DNA of 64,000 bases, taken from assembly GCA_028829895.1 (NCBI GenBank), contig CM054179.1, forward strand, positions 71,238,391 to 71,302,390. The letters run 5' to 3'. The notes under the pieces were generated by a model, which did no database searches, was not told the DNA's origin, and saw nothing but the letters and a program-made list of their open reading frames with translations. The position numbers and the translations under genes are program-made. This DNA is from Sinotaia quadrata. Lineage: Eukaryota; Mollusca; Gastropoda; Architaenioglossa; Viviparidae. Position 1 is the stretch's first letter. Each line of letters starts with the position of its first letter. This document shows, piece by piece, positions 1 to 11,545 of the stretch.

Positions 1-256
1 AAAATAAAAAGGAAAGAGCACATGAGAGAGAGAGAGAGATGAAGGAGGAAAAAGAGAAAGAAGGAGCATAAAAAGAGAAAGAAAGAGAGAAAGAGCTCAT
101 AAAAGAGAAATGAGGGATAGATTCAACACTGGAATGTGAAAAACTTCAGGTCAAACACAAGGGAATCAAGCATGCAAAAGCAATGGCGGCTGATGGGTCT
201 GCTAGAAACATACCATATAACATCTCTTCTGCCTTGGACACGTAGTAGTACCAATA
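1..256. other. Purine-rich unique sequence
   Basis: The first 120 bp are almost all purine, with a short (GA)n run near 22-40 and repeated AAAGAGAAAG-like words. No gene was seen. The rest is unique sequence up to the left end of the hAT-like element. Confidence 0.5.
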
Positions 257-2391
257 CAGGGTTCAAAGGCAATCTTTGAAAAAAAATCGAAGACTTTTCA
301 AGAGCCTAATATTATAAAATTCAAGGACTAGTGTACGCAATACAGTTTGAAAAAACAAAATCTGTTATGATAAACATTTGACATTTATTTTTGTTGCAAA
401 CAATTTATGACAGCATAAGCAAATTTAATATCAATACACAAAACTGTACATAAAATAGAGTAATTATATTTTTTCATAAATCTTACTATTCAAAAGTTCT
501 GTTCTGTTACAATGACTGATCATCTAGTATATCATAAAATCATGACACAATTCATTTTTAACATATATGCATATGAATCTGATCAAAATTGTATTAAGAA
601 TGAATTTATTTTTTAATCTCTTACAAATTACTCTGTAGATTATCAGGGGGTTTTTTGTTTTACAATTTTCCTGAATGAAATTAATTAATTAAAGTTTCCA
701 GTTGCCTCACTTGGACTTTATCAAAGCATTCATAAAGTACATTATAAATCAAGTCAAATTTCATCTAAAATAACATATAAAACAAATCGGGTTTAAAAAA
801 TTATGATGAAGAGATGATTTTTTTTTTAAATCCAGTGACTACTGCTTTACTGACTCCTGTTTTTTGTGATTATACTCTGTTTTTTCTTTTATTTTACAGT
901 TCTGAAAGAACTTAATTAGGTGAAAGTTTTGTGTGACAGTTACTTCAGTCATTCGGCCTTTAGATAATATGGTACATCATAAATTATGACAAAGTTCATC
1001 AAATAATATAAACAAATTTGGGTCAAATATATAAATATATATACAAGAGTTAATATATTTTCAATAAGTGATTACTGATTTAATAATGCAAGCCTCTCAT
1101 CCAATTTATGCTGCAGATTATCTAAGAGTGTCTTCGAAAACTTGGCAGTTCTCTTGAAAGAATTTGATTCTGTAATATAAAAGTCAAGTTCCCAAAAGCC
1201 TCAGCTTTCTCAGCATACTCATCAGCTGATTTGACCAACTGTTCAAAGTCAATTTTTGCCCTTGTTTGATTTTGAGATAAGAATGCTAGAATTGTAGTCA
1301 TTTTAGAGCTTTTTCTTCATCAGAACTTGATGTGCACAGTAAGGCCATCTGTACTAATCTGTGCCTCTTTGCCAATGTTCAAACCACTTTCCATCACACA
1401 CTCACTGAAGAGTTTAAGTAGGTCATCAGAAGTTCACAGAATCCACTGGAATTACAACCAACATAGTTTCACTTGATGAAGAACTGCTTTGTAACACTGA
1501 AGAACTGCTGGCTTTACTAGTATCCTCCTTCCCCTAAAAATGAACTGAAGATAAACGAATTTAATGATCCATAGGCTGGCATTTAATTTATGATTTAATC
1601 CAGCTGCATTGGATGCTAATACAGTTTCTCCCAATTTTCCGATATCAATATCTTTTCTGCATGCCGTCCACTTTGCTTTGTGTATGCCGTCCACTTTGCT
1701 TTGTGTCTATCTCAGGATGTCTCACATGCTCATATCCAAGCATACTTGGATATCCATTTCTTGAAAAGGCACTTACCCCTAGGCATTGTCAAGTTTAATA
1801 TATTAAAAAGCAAAACCTGGATCTTAATAAACATACAAAAAATTACTTTCTTCATATGCAAAAAAAAAATTGTATGCATCAACAGCAGTATCCAATTCCA
1901 GAAGTGAAATGAATCAAGAGTAATATTCAAGATGGCTTCTATATTCACAGTAAAAGCATTAATATAGAAGCTGTATGGATCTGAAACGAAAGAATAAGCC
2001 CCATACAGGAATTGGATTATGATTTTTTTTTAAAAGCTAAATTGTGACCTCTATCCAAATGCTCTCAATTGGAATTTCTGGTAGCCTATCTGGTACACAG
2101 CGCTTAAAAAGTGAAAGAAGCTCAAACAAAATCCTGTAATAAGATGTAGTGAAATCTAAAAGTAAAGAAACTGCGATGATGGTAATATAACTTGAAAATA
2201 TTTTCATGGCATTTTATTTTTTAAATGGGTTAGATGGGATATTTTTTTAAAATCCAGGACTTCTCAAATAACTAAAGGGTTTATAGGCAAATTCAAGTAC
2301 TTTTCAAAATTCAAGAACTAAAAAAAAATTCAAGTACATTTCAAGATGGCTCTCATTTTTCAAAGACTTTTCAAGGTGACTACAGACCCTA
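257..2391 (-). mobile_element. Decayed hAT-like DNA transposon (candidate)
   Basis: The left end reads CAGGGTTC and is followed within 40 bp by AAGACTTTTCAAG. The right end, read on the opposite strand, reads TAGGGTCTG followed by CCTTGAAAAGTC, and repeated AATTCAAG words lie just inside. CAGGG-type termini with TTCAAGGACTTTTCAAG-like subterminal repeats are typical of invertebrate and fish hAT elements. A degraded BED-like finger region lies inside on the minus strand. No 8-bp target duplication could be matched at the ends, so the boundaries are approximate. Confidence 0.42.
1090..1700 (-). pseudogene. Broken coding remnant with a BED-like finger, inside the hAT-like element
   Basis: On the minus strand, frame fragments read in order: KAKWTACRKDIDIGKLGET, then LASNAAGLNHK (a pattern like BED/C2H2 fingers, with a Cys and a closing His), a serine run ending in SETMLVVIPVDSV, then DDLLKLFSECVMESGLNIGK, a glutamine/lysine-rich helix region (SQNQTRAKIDFEQLVKSAD), and DNLQHKLDERLALLNQ. 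They lie in different frames separated by stops and frameshifts, so this is not expressed as one protein. Part of the finger segment is duplicated nearby (1671-1703). The assignment to a transposon-borne DNA-binding protein is inference from the finger pattern and the flanking hAT-like ends. Confidence 0.42.
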
Positions 2392-2419
2392 CAGTATTGA
2401 AAGAGCACCGCAATTATGC

Positions 2420-2760
2420 CTGATCTGCATGAAGCCATACAACTTGAAAGAAACTAACATAGACATTTACCTAGCTCGGTTCAAGAGATTGTGTGAAGAT
2501 TATGAACTATTTACTAAGGATTGGAGTAGGGCATTAGCAGAAAGTCTGAGGGGCAAAGCACTATCCATTAAATGCAACTGGCAAAAGAACAAGCGCACAA
2601 TTACAATAAGTTGTCAGATGTATACTTAAAGAAATTTTGCAACGCACAGAAAAAAAAGAATGAAACATATGGGACGTATTAGCCTGGTTAAAAGGCTTTG
2701 CAGAGAAATGGGTAAAGTTATCGGAATGATTGGACCAAACACTAATAAAATGGAGCACTT
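2420..2760 (+). pseudogene. Ty3/gypsy-type gag remnant
   Basis: A 66-residue frame beginning at 2429 reads NIDIYLARFKRLCEDYELFT and then DWSRALAESLRGKALSI, the conserved core of retrotransposon Gag (an ARF-E/R-R-L-C segment followed by L-A-x-x-L-x-G-K-A). After about 2573 the coding signal jumps to another frame (KEQAHNYNKLSDVYLKKFCN), and stops follow, so the copy is dead. A weaker continuation resembling WLKGFAEKWVKLSE lies at 2680-2735. Neither protease nor reverse transcriptase is present, and no LTRs were seen beside it. Confidence 0.7.
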
Positions 2761-2944
2761 TTAGAAAGGTGTTTTATTATTACCATCAATGTAACTAAAA
2801 TTAAGATGAAAATACACTGCAATAAATATTTAAAAAATAAGACATTTACTATAACATAAGTGCAAAAGGTAGAACAATTTTTTTAAAATAAAAACATTAA
2901 AAAATGCAATCAATTAATCACAAACCTGCAAAAACTGTACACCA
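2761..2944. other. AT-rich spacer, nothing recognised
   Basis: AT-rich sequence with short A and T runs between the gag remnant and the minisatellite. No feature seen. Confidence 0.5.
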
Positions 2945-3204
2945 AGAGCACAGATTAAACAAAATGTGCAAAAATTAAACACAAAGTGCAAAAACTAGAT
3001 GCAATATACACAGCATAAATACAAAGTGCAAAATTAAACACAAAGTGCAAAAACTAGATGCAATATAGTATATACACAACATAAATACAAAGTGCAAAAT
3101 TAAACACAAAAGGCAAAGACTAAACATAAAGTACTAAGAAGTAAGATCAAACAAAAATGGAATGACTTAACATAAAATACTAAGATTAAATACAACATAC
3201 AAAG
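2945..3204. repeat. Degenerate repeat leading into the 33-bp minisatellite
   Basis: A unit of about 60 bp containing ACAAAGTGCAAA and AACTAGATGCAATATA occurs at least twice (around 2970-3100). It shares the words ATTAAACACAAA and AGTGCAAA with the 33-bp array next to it, and grades into it through diverged units. This looks like the worn edge of the same minisatellite. Confidence 0.65.
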
Positions 3205-4200
3205 ACTTAACATGAAATACTAAGATTAAACACAAAAGTGAAAATATGAAGTACTGAGATTAAACACAAAATGCAAATATGAAGTACTGAGATTAAACAC
3301 AAAATGCAAATATGAAGTACTGAGATTAAACACAAAATGCAAATATGAAGTACTGAGATTAAACACAAAATGCAAATATGAAGTAGTGAGATTAAACAAA
3401 AAATGCAAATATGAAGTAGTGAGATTAAACACAAAATGCAAATATGAAGTACTGAGATTAAACACAAAATGCAAATAATGAAGTACTGAGATTAAACACA
3501 AAGTACAAATATGAAGTACTGAGATTAAACACAAAATGCAAATATGAAGTACTGAGATTAAACACAAAATGCAAATATGAAGTACTGAGATTAAACACTA
3601 AGTACAAATATGAAGTACTGAGATTAAACACAAAATACAAATATGAAGTACTAAGATTAAACACAAAATACAAATATGAAGTACTGAGATTAAACACAAA
3701 ATACAAATATGAAGTACTGAGATTAAACACAAAATACAAATATGAAGTACTGAGATTAAACACAAAATGCAAATATGAAGTACTGAGATTAAACACAAAA
3801 TACAAATATGAAGTACTGAGATTAAACACAAAATACAAATATGAAGTACTGAGATTAAACACAAAATACAAATATGAAGTACTGAGATTAAACACAAAAT
3901 ACAAATATGAAGTATTGAGATTAAACACAAAATACAAATATGAAGTACTAAGATTAAACACAAAGTACAAATATGAAGTACTAAGATTAAACACAAAATA
4001 CAAATATGAAGTATTGAGATTAAACACAAAATACAAATATAAAGTACTAAGATTAAACACAAAAGGCAAATATGAAGTACTGAGATTAAACACAAAAGTG
4101 CAAACATGAAGTACTAAGATTAAACACAAAATGCAAATATGAAGTACTGAGATTAAACACAAAAGTGCAAACATGAAGTACTAAGATCAAACACAAAAGT
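3205..4200. repeat. 33-bp minisatellite, about 30 units
   Basis: Tandem units of 33 bp with core GATTAAACACAAAATACAAA followed by TATGAAGTACTGA run for nearly 1 kb. Variant units alternate TACAAA/TGCAAA and ACTGA/ACTAA. Because 33 is a multiple of three, several frames stay open for up to 238 codons (for example minus 3458-4174), reading an 11-residue repeat like FNLSTSYLYFV. These frames follow from the repeat and are not evidence of a gene. Confidence 0.95.
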
Positions 4201-4696
4201 GTAAACATCTGAAATAAGTGTAAATACTAAACACAAAAAGAAAAGATTAAACAAAAAACAACATTAAAAAATATGCATAAAATATGCATAAACAATAAAC
4301 ATCTAAATGATCTAGATAATTAGTTTACAGATGATAAATAGGTTTATATTTATATATACAGTAGGGTTTGGGGTTATGAATGATTCAATTTATAAGGATG
4401 TCTGTAAATTGCTTTTGTACTTAAGTCAGAATTTGTATGTAAATGGTCTGTGTAAGTCCAATAATGAACGAGAGCATGAGGTGACTTAAAATGGTATCCT
4501 TGGTGATGCTGAGTGGCTTAGACACATTAAGTTAGAAGATTGTTATAGTATCTGTAAAAAAAAATATTTTAAAATGTCAGACATGTTCATTGCCAGAAAT
4601 ACACAAGAGCAAATGGTGACTCAGTTCAACATTCCAAGATGAAGACAACATTTATAGAAATATCATCAAATGGTTAGTTGCAGAAATGTTTCTCAC
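4201..4696. other. Unique AT-rich sequence
   Basis: No repeat or credible open frame was seen apart from the in-frame extension of the candidate exon down to a stop at 4674. Confidence 0.4.
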
Positions 4697-4828
4697 AGAA
4701 AACAGCCATCAAAAATGGAGTCCCATCTATGTAATAGGCAGCAAGAAAAGCTGTCTGTAAGCTGTGATCAAATGGAAAGAAACTGTCTTGCAGTTTATGA
4801 TACCAAAGCCAACCATCCATAGGGCAGA
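4697..4828 (-). CDS. Possible third coding exon (132 bp, phase 1-1)
   Basis: A minus-strand open frame between an AAGCAG acceptor (AG at 4830-4829) and a TTCT|GTGAGA donor (GT at 4696-4695) would give 44 codons with phase 1 at both ends, matching the phase left by the exon at 6858. It reads CPMDGWLWYHKLQDS, then SLQTAFLAAYYIDGTPFLMA and VF. The composition is protein-like rather than low-complexity, and a stretch of T (GTTTGTTTTTTTG) precedes the acceptor. Without splicing, the frame closes at a TAA at 4676-4674. It could equally be a fragment of a decayed element. I recognise no domain; the link to the upstream exons is inference from phase only. Confidence 0.3.
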
Positions 4829-6517
4829 CTGCTTCATTACAATGTCAAAAAAACAAACCACTTAGTTCCAGCAGGACAAGACATCATTTGCACTGGAATT
4901 TGCATCTAAAATATTATGGGGACAATTTATATTTTCAGCAGCACCAGTCACTTACTTTACATCACTATGACCAGGAATGGGGTCAGATTCAAAAGAAGAA
5001 ATCCAAAAAATTGTTTGCTTAATGAAATATTTACTTCCATTCCTAAGTATAAATACTGGACACAAATTAATCAAACTTTCTGAGATGTTTCTGTCATACT
5101 TCGCATTTTTATATATAAATGTATTATAAAATGTTCACATGCTGTTACCAATTGTTACCAATGACTAATATGCATTCAAATGGTCTGAAATTGTGTGAAT
5201 AAATGTTCATTATTCAAGTTATCATCATTTATTTGTTAAGGTGTTTTTCCTTAATGCAGTATTTACATGAATAGTTCCTTATATACATATAATAATACAC
5301 TTTCAGTGGGACATAATGTTGGCAGATTATACATGTTCTCTTATTCTTGTGGTGAGGAAAGGGTCTAAAAACAAAGCTTACCTGGGCATTCCATTATATT
5401 CAAAGATAATAGATATTGCCTAAGACCAGGAAGGTGGCAACATTTTTTGTTGTCAATATCGCCATTTTAATGTCTTCTTTTCCTTTAATGTCTCTGGGTA
5501 ATATTGAAGGGTTTGTTTATTTTGTATTGTTAATTATATCACTTTTGGAGGAATTCATTTAATGATTTTACTAATATGTGCCTGCTTTATAGTGAACATG
5601 CCTATCAAACATGCTTAATATACTACTTAGTAAACATGCATATTAAGCTTTTTAGTAAAAATGCATAGCAAATGTGCTTGAAAATATGGATTAGTCCATG
5701 CAAAATAAAATATTAACTGGCAACTAGAAAAAATGTATTTAAAGCAACATCATCTTTCATGCTATGAAATATCAGCACATAATTACTTCTCAGCCAAATA
5801 ATGGAACAGTTTATTTCACAAATGAGATATGACAGAGTTTACATCACTGCAGAGGACTGGTACAGATTATATCACTGAAGATAAGAACAGACTGCATCAC
5901 TGCTGTAGTACAATTCTACTTGGGAAGAAAAAAAAGAGGTTTTAAGTGTAAATGTTACAAATTTGTTAAGCAACATTTAAAAATGTCAGTGATGTTCCTT
6001 GAATAATATCCTTTAACTTTGACCTCATTAAAACAGCCATTTGCCAATTATCCTGATTAGAAACTTCAGCTAGGGGTATTCTCCCCCTGTTCATTTTTCC
6101 TTGGATTATTATGGTATAGACTTCAGACTGCACATCCTTGCCTCATTTCATCAATAAACACAGTATTGTATTTCACTCTGACACCAGCATAATGTACACA
6201 TTGTGCAACGTGTTTCATTCTAACAGCATACAAGATTATTAATAATGGGATGTCTACATGTACAGTGCTTGTGAATGGTAAATAATATTGGCTGTTGTTT
6301 ATTTTTGTTTTACTTTGCTTTTTGGTTTTTGTATTCCTGCTAAGATACAACTAATTAATTATGATTTAACATCAATAGTTTCGAGTTTAAAGACATTTTT
6401 TTTTTATTTTGTTAAGTGATTGAAGATAATTCTTGAAAAGCATGGTTACTGTTGAAATGACACTTGATCTGAACTGAGAGCATGTTAATGGATACACTCT
6501 CTTTAATAAATGTTCTG
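4829..6517. other. Unique sequence, part of proposed intron 2
   Basis: Mostly AT-rich single-copy sequence. A minus frame at 6123-6350 (75 codons, ending VKYNTVFIDEMRQGCAV) has reasonable composition near its end but lacks a usable acceptor and resembles nothing I know. No other feature seen. Confidence 0.4.
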
Positions 6518-6700
6518 TTGAGATTAAACACAAAATACAAATATAAAGTACTAAGATTAAACACAAAAGGCAAATATGAAGTACTGAGATTAAACACAAA
6601 AGTGCAAACATGAAGTACTAAGATTAAACACAAAATGCAAATATGAAGTACTGAGATTAAACACAAAAGTGCAAACATGAAGTACTAAGATTAAACACAG
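6518..6700. repeat. 182-bp displaced copy of the 33-bp minisatellite edge
   Basis: The sequence from 6518 to 6699 matches 4014-4195 at a constant offset of 2504 bp, with one difference seen (T at 6692 against C at 4188). It covers about five and a half 33-bp units, including rare variants such as the unit with AAAGGCAAA. It is flanked by unique sequence on both sides, so it is a recent copy, not an independently grown array. Confidence 0.93.
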
Positions 6701-6857
6701 ATTACAAGCCTTTTCAGTATGTTTGCTATTTAAGTGACATCACTGATCTGCAGGTTAGCAAAAATTAATGCAGCCCAGTAAAGAAAAGATGCAGCAAAGC
6801 AATCCATTTTTTTTTTAAATAAGTCAACTTCTAAAAGAAACTTTAACAAACACTTAC

Positions 6858-7004
6858 TGTAATTCACAGCCACTACTTCAAGTTTATATCGGGTGTCAGG
6901 TGAATTGGCTGGTAGGCGTGGTGATATGTTGATTAAGTTGCCTTGTTTATTGTAAAGTTTGAGAATATCACTGGGCCCGGCTTCTGCAGATGATCGAAAT
7001 GTCT
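6858..7004 (-). CDS. Second coding exon of the same gene (147 bp, phase 1-1)
   Basis: The exon follows a TTTCAG acceptor (AG at 7006-7005) and ends at a strong ACA|GTAAGTG donor (GT at 6857-6856). It is 147 bp, a multiple of three, with phase 1 at both ends, so its first two bases complete the codon left open by the exon at 35880. It encodes TFRSSAEAGPSDILKLYN, then a GNLINIS strand-like segment, SPDTRYKLEVVAV and NY. Alternation of hydrophobic strands around one predicted helix (RETFRSSAEAG) suggests a beta-grasp-like domain shared with exon 1. The codons look coding, unlike the AT-rich flanks. The gene name is unknown to me. The open frame runs on past the donor as intron read-through. Confidence 0.72.
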
Positions 7005-7339
7005 CTGAAATCAAAATCATTTCAGTTTTGTTAACCATTTTCAAGTACCCACCCCTTACTAAATATTCACTTAGCAGTTTAAACTTCATTCAAACAATCT
7101 TTTATTCATTCATATCATATTCAGCATCGTCCTTGCAATATACATATATAATTAATTATCTTTTAGCTATATATTCATTTTCGTAATTATTCATGTAATA
7201 AAAATTTTCCTTGTGATTTGAAAAATTAATAATCTCCTAGTTATATGTATTCAATTAACATTTTCCATGTCAGAAATATTATAATTAACATTCTTCAAAT
7301 TAGTCGCATTCCTAGTCATTCCTATCATAATCAAATGTT

Positions 7340-7700
7340 TTTCTACTCCTCACATCAAGCCGCTCATGACTAATTAATATTTCATAGGTATGAATATTCT
7401 AATCATCCTTTTCATAATCAACATATCACATTCAGCAATCAATCAAATTTTCATGAATATGAGCAATCTCATCAGCATTCACCAAATCAATTGTATCACG
7501 TTCAACATAACTAATTGATATTTCATTGGTATGTATATTCTAATCAGCATTCTCCTAATCAGCCATATCATATTCAACTAATCAATATTTCACGTTATGT
7601 ACATTCTAATCAGTGCCCTTCTAATCAATTATACTATAGCACATTCAACAAATCAATATTTTATGGGTGTGTATAATATATACAGAATACTCAAAGTCAG
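7340..7700. repeat. Degenerate ~75-bp repeat
   Basis: Words such as TAATCAATATTTCA, GGTATGTATATTCTAATCA and ATCATATTCAAC recur about every 70-80 bp four or five times. The units are strongly diverged. Confidence 0.55.
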
Positions 7701-7913
7701 TCATATAACATCCAACTTTCTACTAATGACTTATTAATAAGCCGCTAGCCGTTAATCAATGATTTTGTACATATAATTTCTTTCCTGTTTTTCAAGTCAT
7801 TTATTTATTTCTGAATTAAATATTTAGGTCTTATTCAACATCTCTAGTTCAATGACGTCTTATTCAGCAATTCCTCTACACAAAAGCTTCTAAATAGCAA
7901 CTTTCACACTGAC
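7701..7913. other. AT-rich spacer, nothing recognised
   Basis: No repeat or gene seen. Confidence 0.5.
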
Positions 7914-8046
7914 AGATTAAAATAAATGGTAACTGACTAATTATCAGAATACTAGATTAAAATAAATGGTAATTGACTAAATAATTATTAGAATACTAGA
8001 TTAAAATAAATGGTAACTGATTAAATAATAATCAGAGTATTTGATA
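7914..8046. repeat. ~44-bp tandem repeat, three units
   Basis: Three units start with AGATTAAAATAAATGGTAA and continue with CTGACTAA and AGAATACT. The first is shorter (40 bp) than the other two. Confidence 0.85.
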
Positions 8047-10699
8047 AAAAATTTTACAAGACAACTGTTTAGAATATAAACAAATATATTTAAAAAGTAA
8101 TTCATATGAGTTTCATTCAAGCTTTTATGTTGGAACATGTCAATGAGAAATAAAAATGGGAAGAGACATCACAAGAGTAATGTACAGAATAAAAAAAATA
8201 AATTTATTTGTGTTTAACTTAGTGCTTATATAAGATTAAACGTAATCAGAAATGTAACTAAATTTGTATTTAATGAAAGATCTTATACAAACTATTATTT
8301 GACAGGAGATGTAACTAGACTTGTATTTAAAACTCTTACATAGTACATATGGGTAAAATGAAACAAAAACTGAAAATGTATTTAAATTTGTGATATAAAG
8401 CCAATGTGAAATATCTTTTTGAAAGGTGAGAATGTCAAAAGAGAGTATGCAGTTTTTAGCAAGTGTTTTTCTGTGTTTAAAATTAGTTTCTAACATCAGT
8501 GACAATATACGTACACTGTATTTTTGTCTGCTAACAAATATAAGTAGTCAGTATGTACTTTACTTATTATGTGGCTGAACTGTGTGTACTTGGTTTCTAG
8601 TGATAGAAAGATAAGTATATAGTCAGTGACATAGGAAGGAAGCATCTGGGTTACCTCCCCTCAAATAAATATTAGCTTAATGACAGGACCAGGACCCACC
8701 CCCACCCCCACCCCAACTTTCATGGGGCAGTCCACCTGTTATGATCAAAACCCCAGAATGTAGTGAGGGGGACCATGACTTCCAGAGCTTGTGTGGGGCC
8801 TTTCCTCTCTGGATGTTCTTGGCTCCCTCCAAAGCTATCAAGGGCTGAGAATATCTTAAGACAAAAAGACCATTGCAAGCTCTGGAGAGAAAAGATAACA
8901 GAACTATCACTATCACCTAACAGAAATTATTGCATAACACACAGCAATTATTAGTCACAAACTGAAGACAAAGATTGTTGTAAAAAATTATTAGCCCCAA
9001 ATTAGTTAGTTAACAAAATATTCAAGCTTTTTATAAGATTTTATTAAGATTTTATAAAGAAGGAAAGTATTAATATTTCTAAGTTTAATGATAATAAAAT
9101 TTGCATTAAGTTCAAGAAAGTTAATTCTGGTAATGCTGAATTTCATAAGAAAGCATACTGAAGTTATTTGCAGACTTTAGGTCAACCTGTGGCACCCTGT
9201 TAAGAAAAGACCCTATGTAACTATATAGCACTAGACTGAAGATGGGGCCATGCCATTCTTCATCTAGGCCAGAAGGTTGCTAGCACCATTAACTATTCAT
9301 GGCTGAATGACAAATTAGCGCTGGTACACATATTGTTGAAGATGTGGAACAACATAATGGGCTGAATGCAAAAATTGCAGGTTCTCTGTTCATACAGTTG
9401 AATCATGCTTTAAGGATGCTGGCAACAGGAAGCATGCTGCTAATAGTGAAGGCATAGGCTCAATTAGACATGCCCAGCAATAGCAGTGCCTAAAATCCAG
9501 TCTTTTTCAATTAGGGATGTCTAATAGGGTGGAATAAGAGCATCTGAATTATCAGAAAGCTAATGCCACAAAAGGTTATAAATCTGACATCACAGAATAC
9601 CACTAAAAGAATATATATATGGCATGGTGTTATCAGTACTTGCATAACCAATCTGACATAATCTCAACCATTGGATAGTAAACATATTTACTTCTGTGTA
9701 CATTTTCATTTTCACTGAGTAAATATTAGCACCACAACATTCATTAAGAATATGTTCCTATCACCCTCACAGAAGTAGAACTTAATGAAGAGGTATTGTA
9801 ATTTGATTATACTGACTTAATATGCAACCATCTTGCTCCTTGCAGCAGAGCAACACTATCTGATGGGAATGCTGGCACAACTACAAGTGCCTGAAAATAA
9901 GAAAGATCGCAATGTTCGACATCACTGAGAGGTTTTGTAATATTGTTAGTGTGTAATATGTAAAAATAATTATAATTTCTGTAATTATAGCTTAGTAGGA
10001 CTAATTCTGTAATTATAACTTAGTGGGACATTGTGAATCTATGTTTCTACCTAAAGATGGCCAGCTTTAAAAAACATTCAAATTTTATAGCTAACTTAAG
10101 AAAAACTTAATTTAGAAATGCTAAACTTAAAGATACTGAGAAAGGCTATATATTGTTCACACACAATGAAGAAAAGATAATTTAGCATCAGAGGTGATCT
10201 GTCAGATAGTGCTAGATAATTTTATGATGTCAATGTTTCTTATGTAAGTAAGAGAGCTTATAAAATATAAGCCTGCTATGGAGAAAGACATCATGGTACA
10301 AAGAAATTCTGTATCTTCTTTTCAATGGTCTAAATGGCTGACTCCTGTTTGGCCTAGTTCTGGTTCTAAGCCCCAAGCTATCATCACTAGACCCCTGCTA
10401 CTAGACAGACAGCCTATCATTCTATTCTAGCTGTTGGTCTCGATCTACTCTTTAGTTTTTAGTCACCATTTCATTTAGCATACTCTGTCATTCTATCAAC
10501 TGTCCTTCAACTGTCTAGGCATGACTGAGTGTAATGGGGAGGGGGGGGGTACATTATTTACCCATTTATCAATATGCCTGGTGTGTAACCATTGATGTTA
10601 ATCTGTGGCTTGATTTGTAACATTCAAGCTACAGGAAGTAAAAGGAGTGACATAGCACAAACACCAATATCTATTCAAACATCACAGTATTTGACTAAG
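8047..10699. other. Mostly unique intronic sequence
   Basis: No gene was recognised. Noted items are a C-rich (CCCCCA)n stretch at about 8697-8717, a short duplicated TAATTATA-CTTAGT word at 9985-10026, a G run near 10540, and a stretch near 9658-9700 (CTCAACCATTGGATAGTAAA) that resembles 49405-49425 of the LTR family and may be a small eroded piece of it. Confidence 0.4.
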
Positions 10700-11076
10700 G
10701 TTAACATGTAACTAGAAATGTAACTACTTGAGAATCAATGCTGCAAATCCATCTTGCATATCTAATGTAACTATCAACATTTCCACATCAAAATAAAAAA
10801 TAGAACTTTCTTCAACAGGTAGGTTTCGGTTTCTACCCACTGGCTAGTTCATTATTTGTAAACCTTAAACTACTGGATATCAAAAATTACTCATCCACCC
10901 TGGACTGGTTTGGATTACATCAGCAAGTTCTAGCATATTCTTTACCTGAGTTGTTATTTTAACTCTGGTACTTATAAAAATATCATCATGCACAATACCC
11001 AAAGGTCATGTCACATTGACATTTAAACAAACTATATAATAATTAAAATAGGGACAGGCAAATTTACTCCACCACA
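10700..11076 (-). mobile_element. LTR-family fragment (copy D)
   Basis: From about 10830 to 11076 the sequence aligns by eye with 49370-49602, 56590-56819 and 62575-62767. Shared landmarks are AACTACTCATCCA, GCATATTCT, ATAATTAAAATAGGGACAGG and the terminus TTTACTCCACCACA at 11076. The left part fades into unique sequence. The strand is assigned from the family's inferred LTR orientation (TATA-like and AATAAA motifs on the other strand of this copy). Confidence 0.75.
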
Positions 11077-11380
11077 CTGCTTTATTTTCCTAAAACAAAA
11101 AAAAAACAGAAAAAAAATAAGTACAACAGTATATTAATTAAAAACTTAAATTATTCAATACAGTAGTGGTATTGATTTGTAAGCTTGTGTGGATGCTTGT
11201 CATTATCCAATTTATGAAATAATAAATATGAAATACATTTCAAGAACACACACACACACACATGATATATACACACCACATATGTGTGGTGTATGTGTGT
11301 GTGTGTATATAACCATGTATATGTTTCTGTGTGTATAACAGTGAGTATGCACACATATGTATATTTGCATAAATGTGTGT
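11077..11380. repeat. CA/TG-rich tract with inverted halves
   Basis: A short (AC)n run near 11247-11262 is followed by ATACACACCACATATG and then by TGTGGTGTATGTGTGTGTGT. The two halves are nearly complementary, so single strands could fold into a hairpin. The rest is AT-rich with T and A runs. Confidence 0.7.
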
Positions 11381-11545
11381 GTACTGATGTATTTATGCTA
11401 GTCAAGACTCATGCCTGGCATGTGTACTGAATGACATATTTATGCTAGTCAAGACTCATGCCTGGCATGTGTACTGAATGACATAAAATATGCTTGTCAC
11501 GATTCATGCCTGGTATATGTAGTGAATGATGTATATATGTTGTAA
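11381..11545. repeat. 47-bp tandem repeat, about three units
   Basis: Units contain GTCAAGACTCATGCCTGGCA followed by TGTGTACTGAATGACATA. The third unit is diverged. Confidence 0.88.

Noticed and set aside
3458..4174. Minus-strand 238-codon frame of 11-residue repeats
   Set aside because: It is produced by the 33-bp minisatellite; overlapping frames are open too, and flanking sequence has stops.
6123..6350. Extra exon of the minus-strand gene between 4828 and 6858
   Set aside because: The frame's end looks protein-like, but no acceptor in the needed phase is present.
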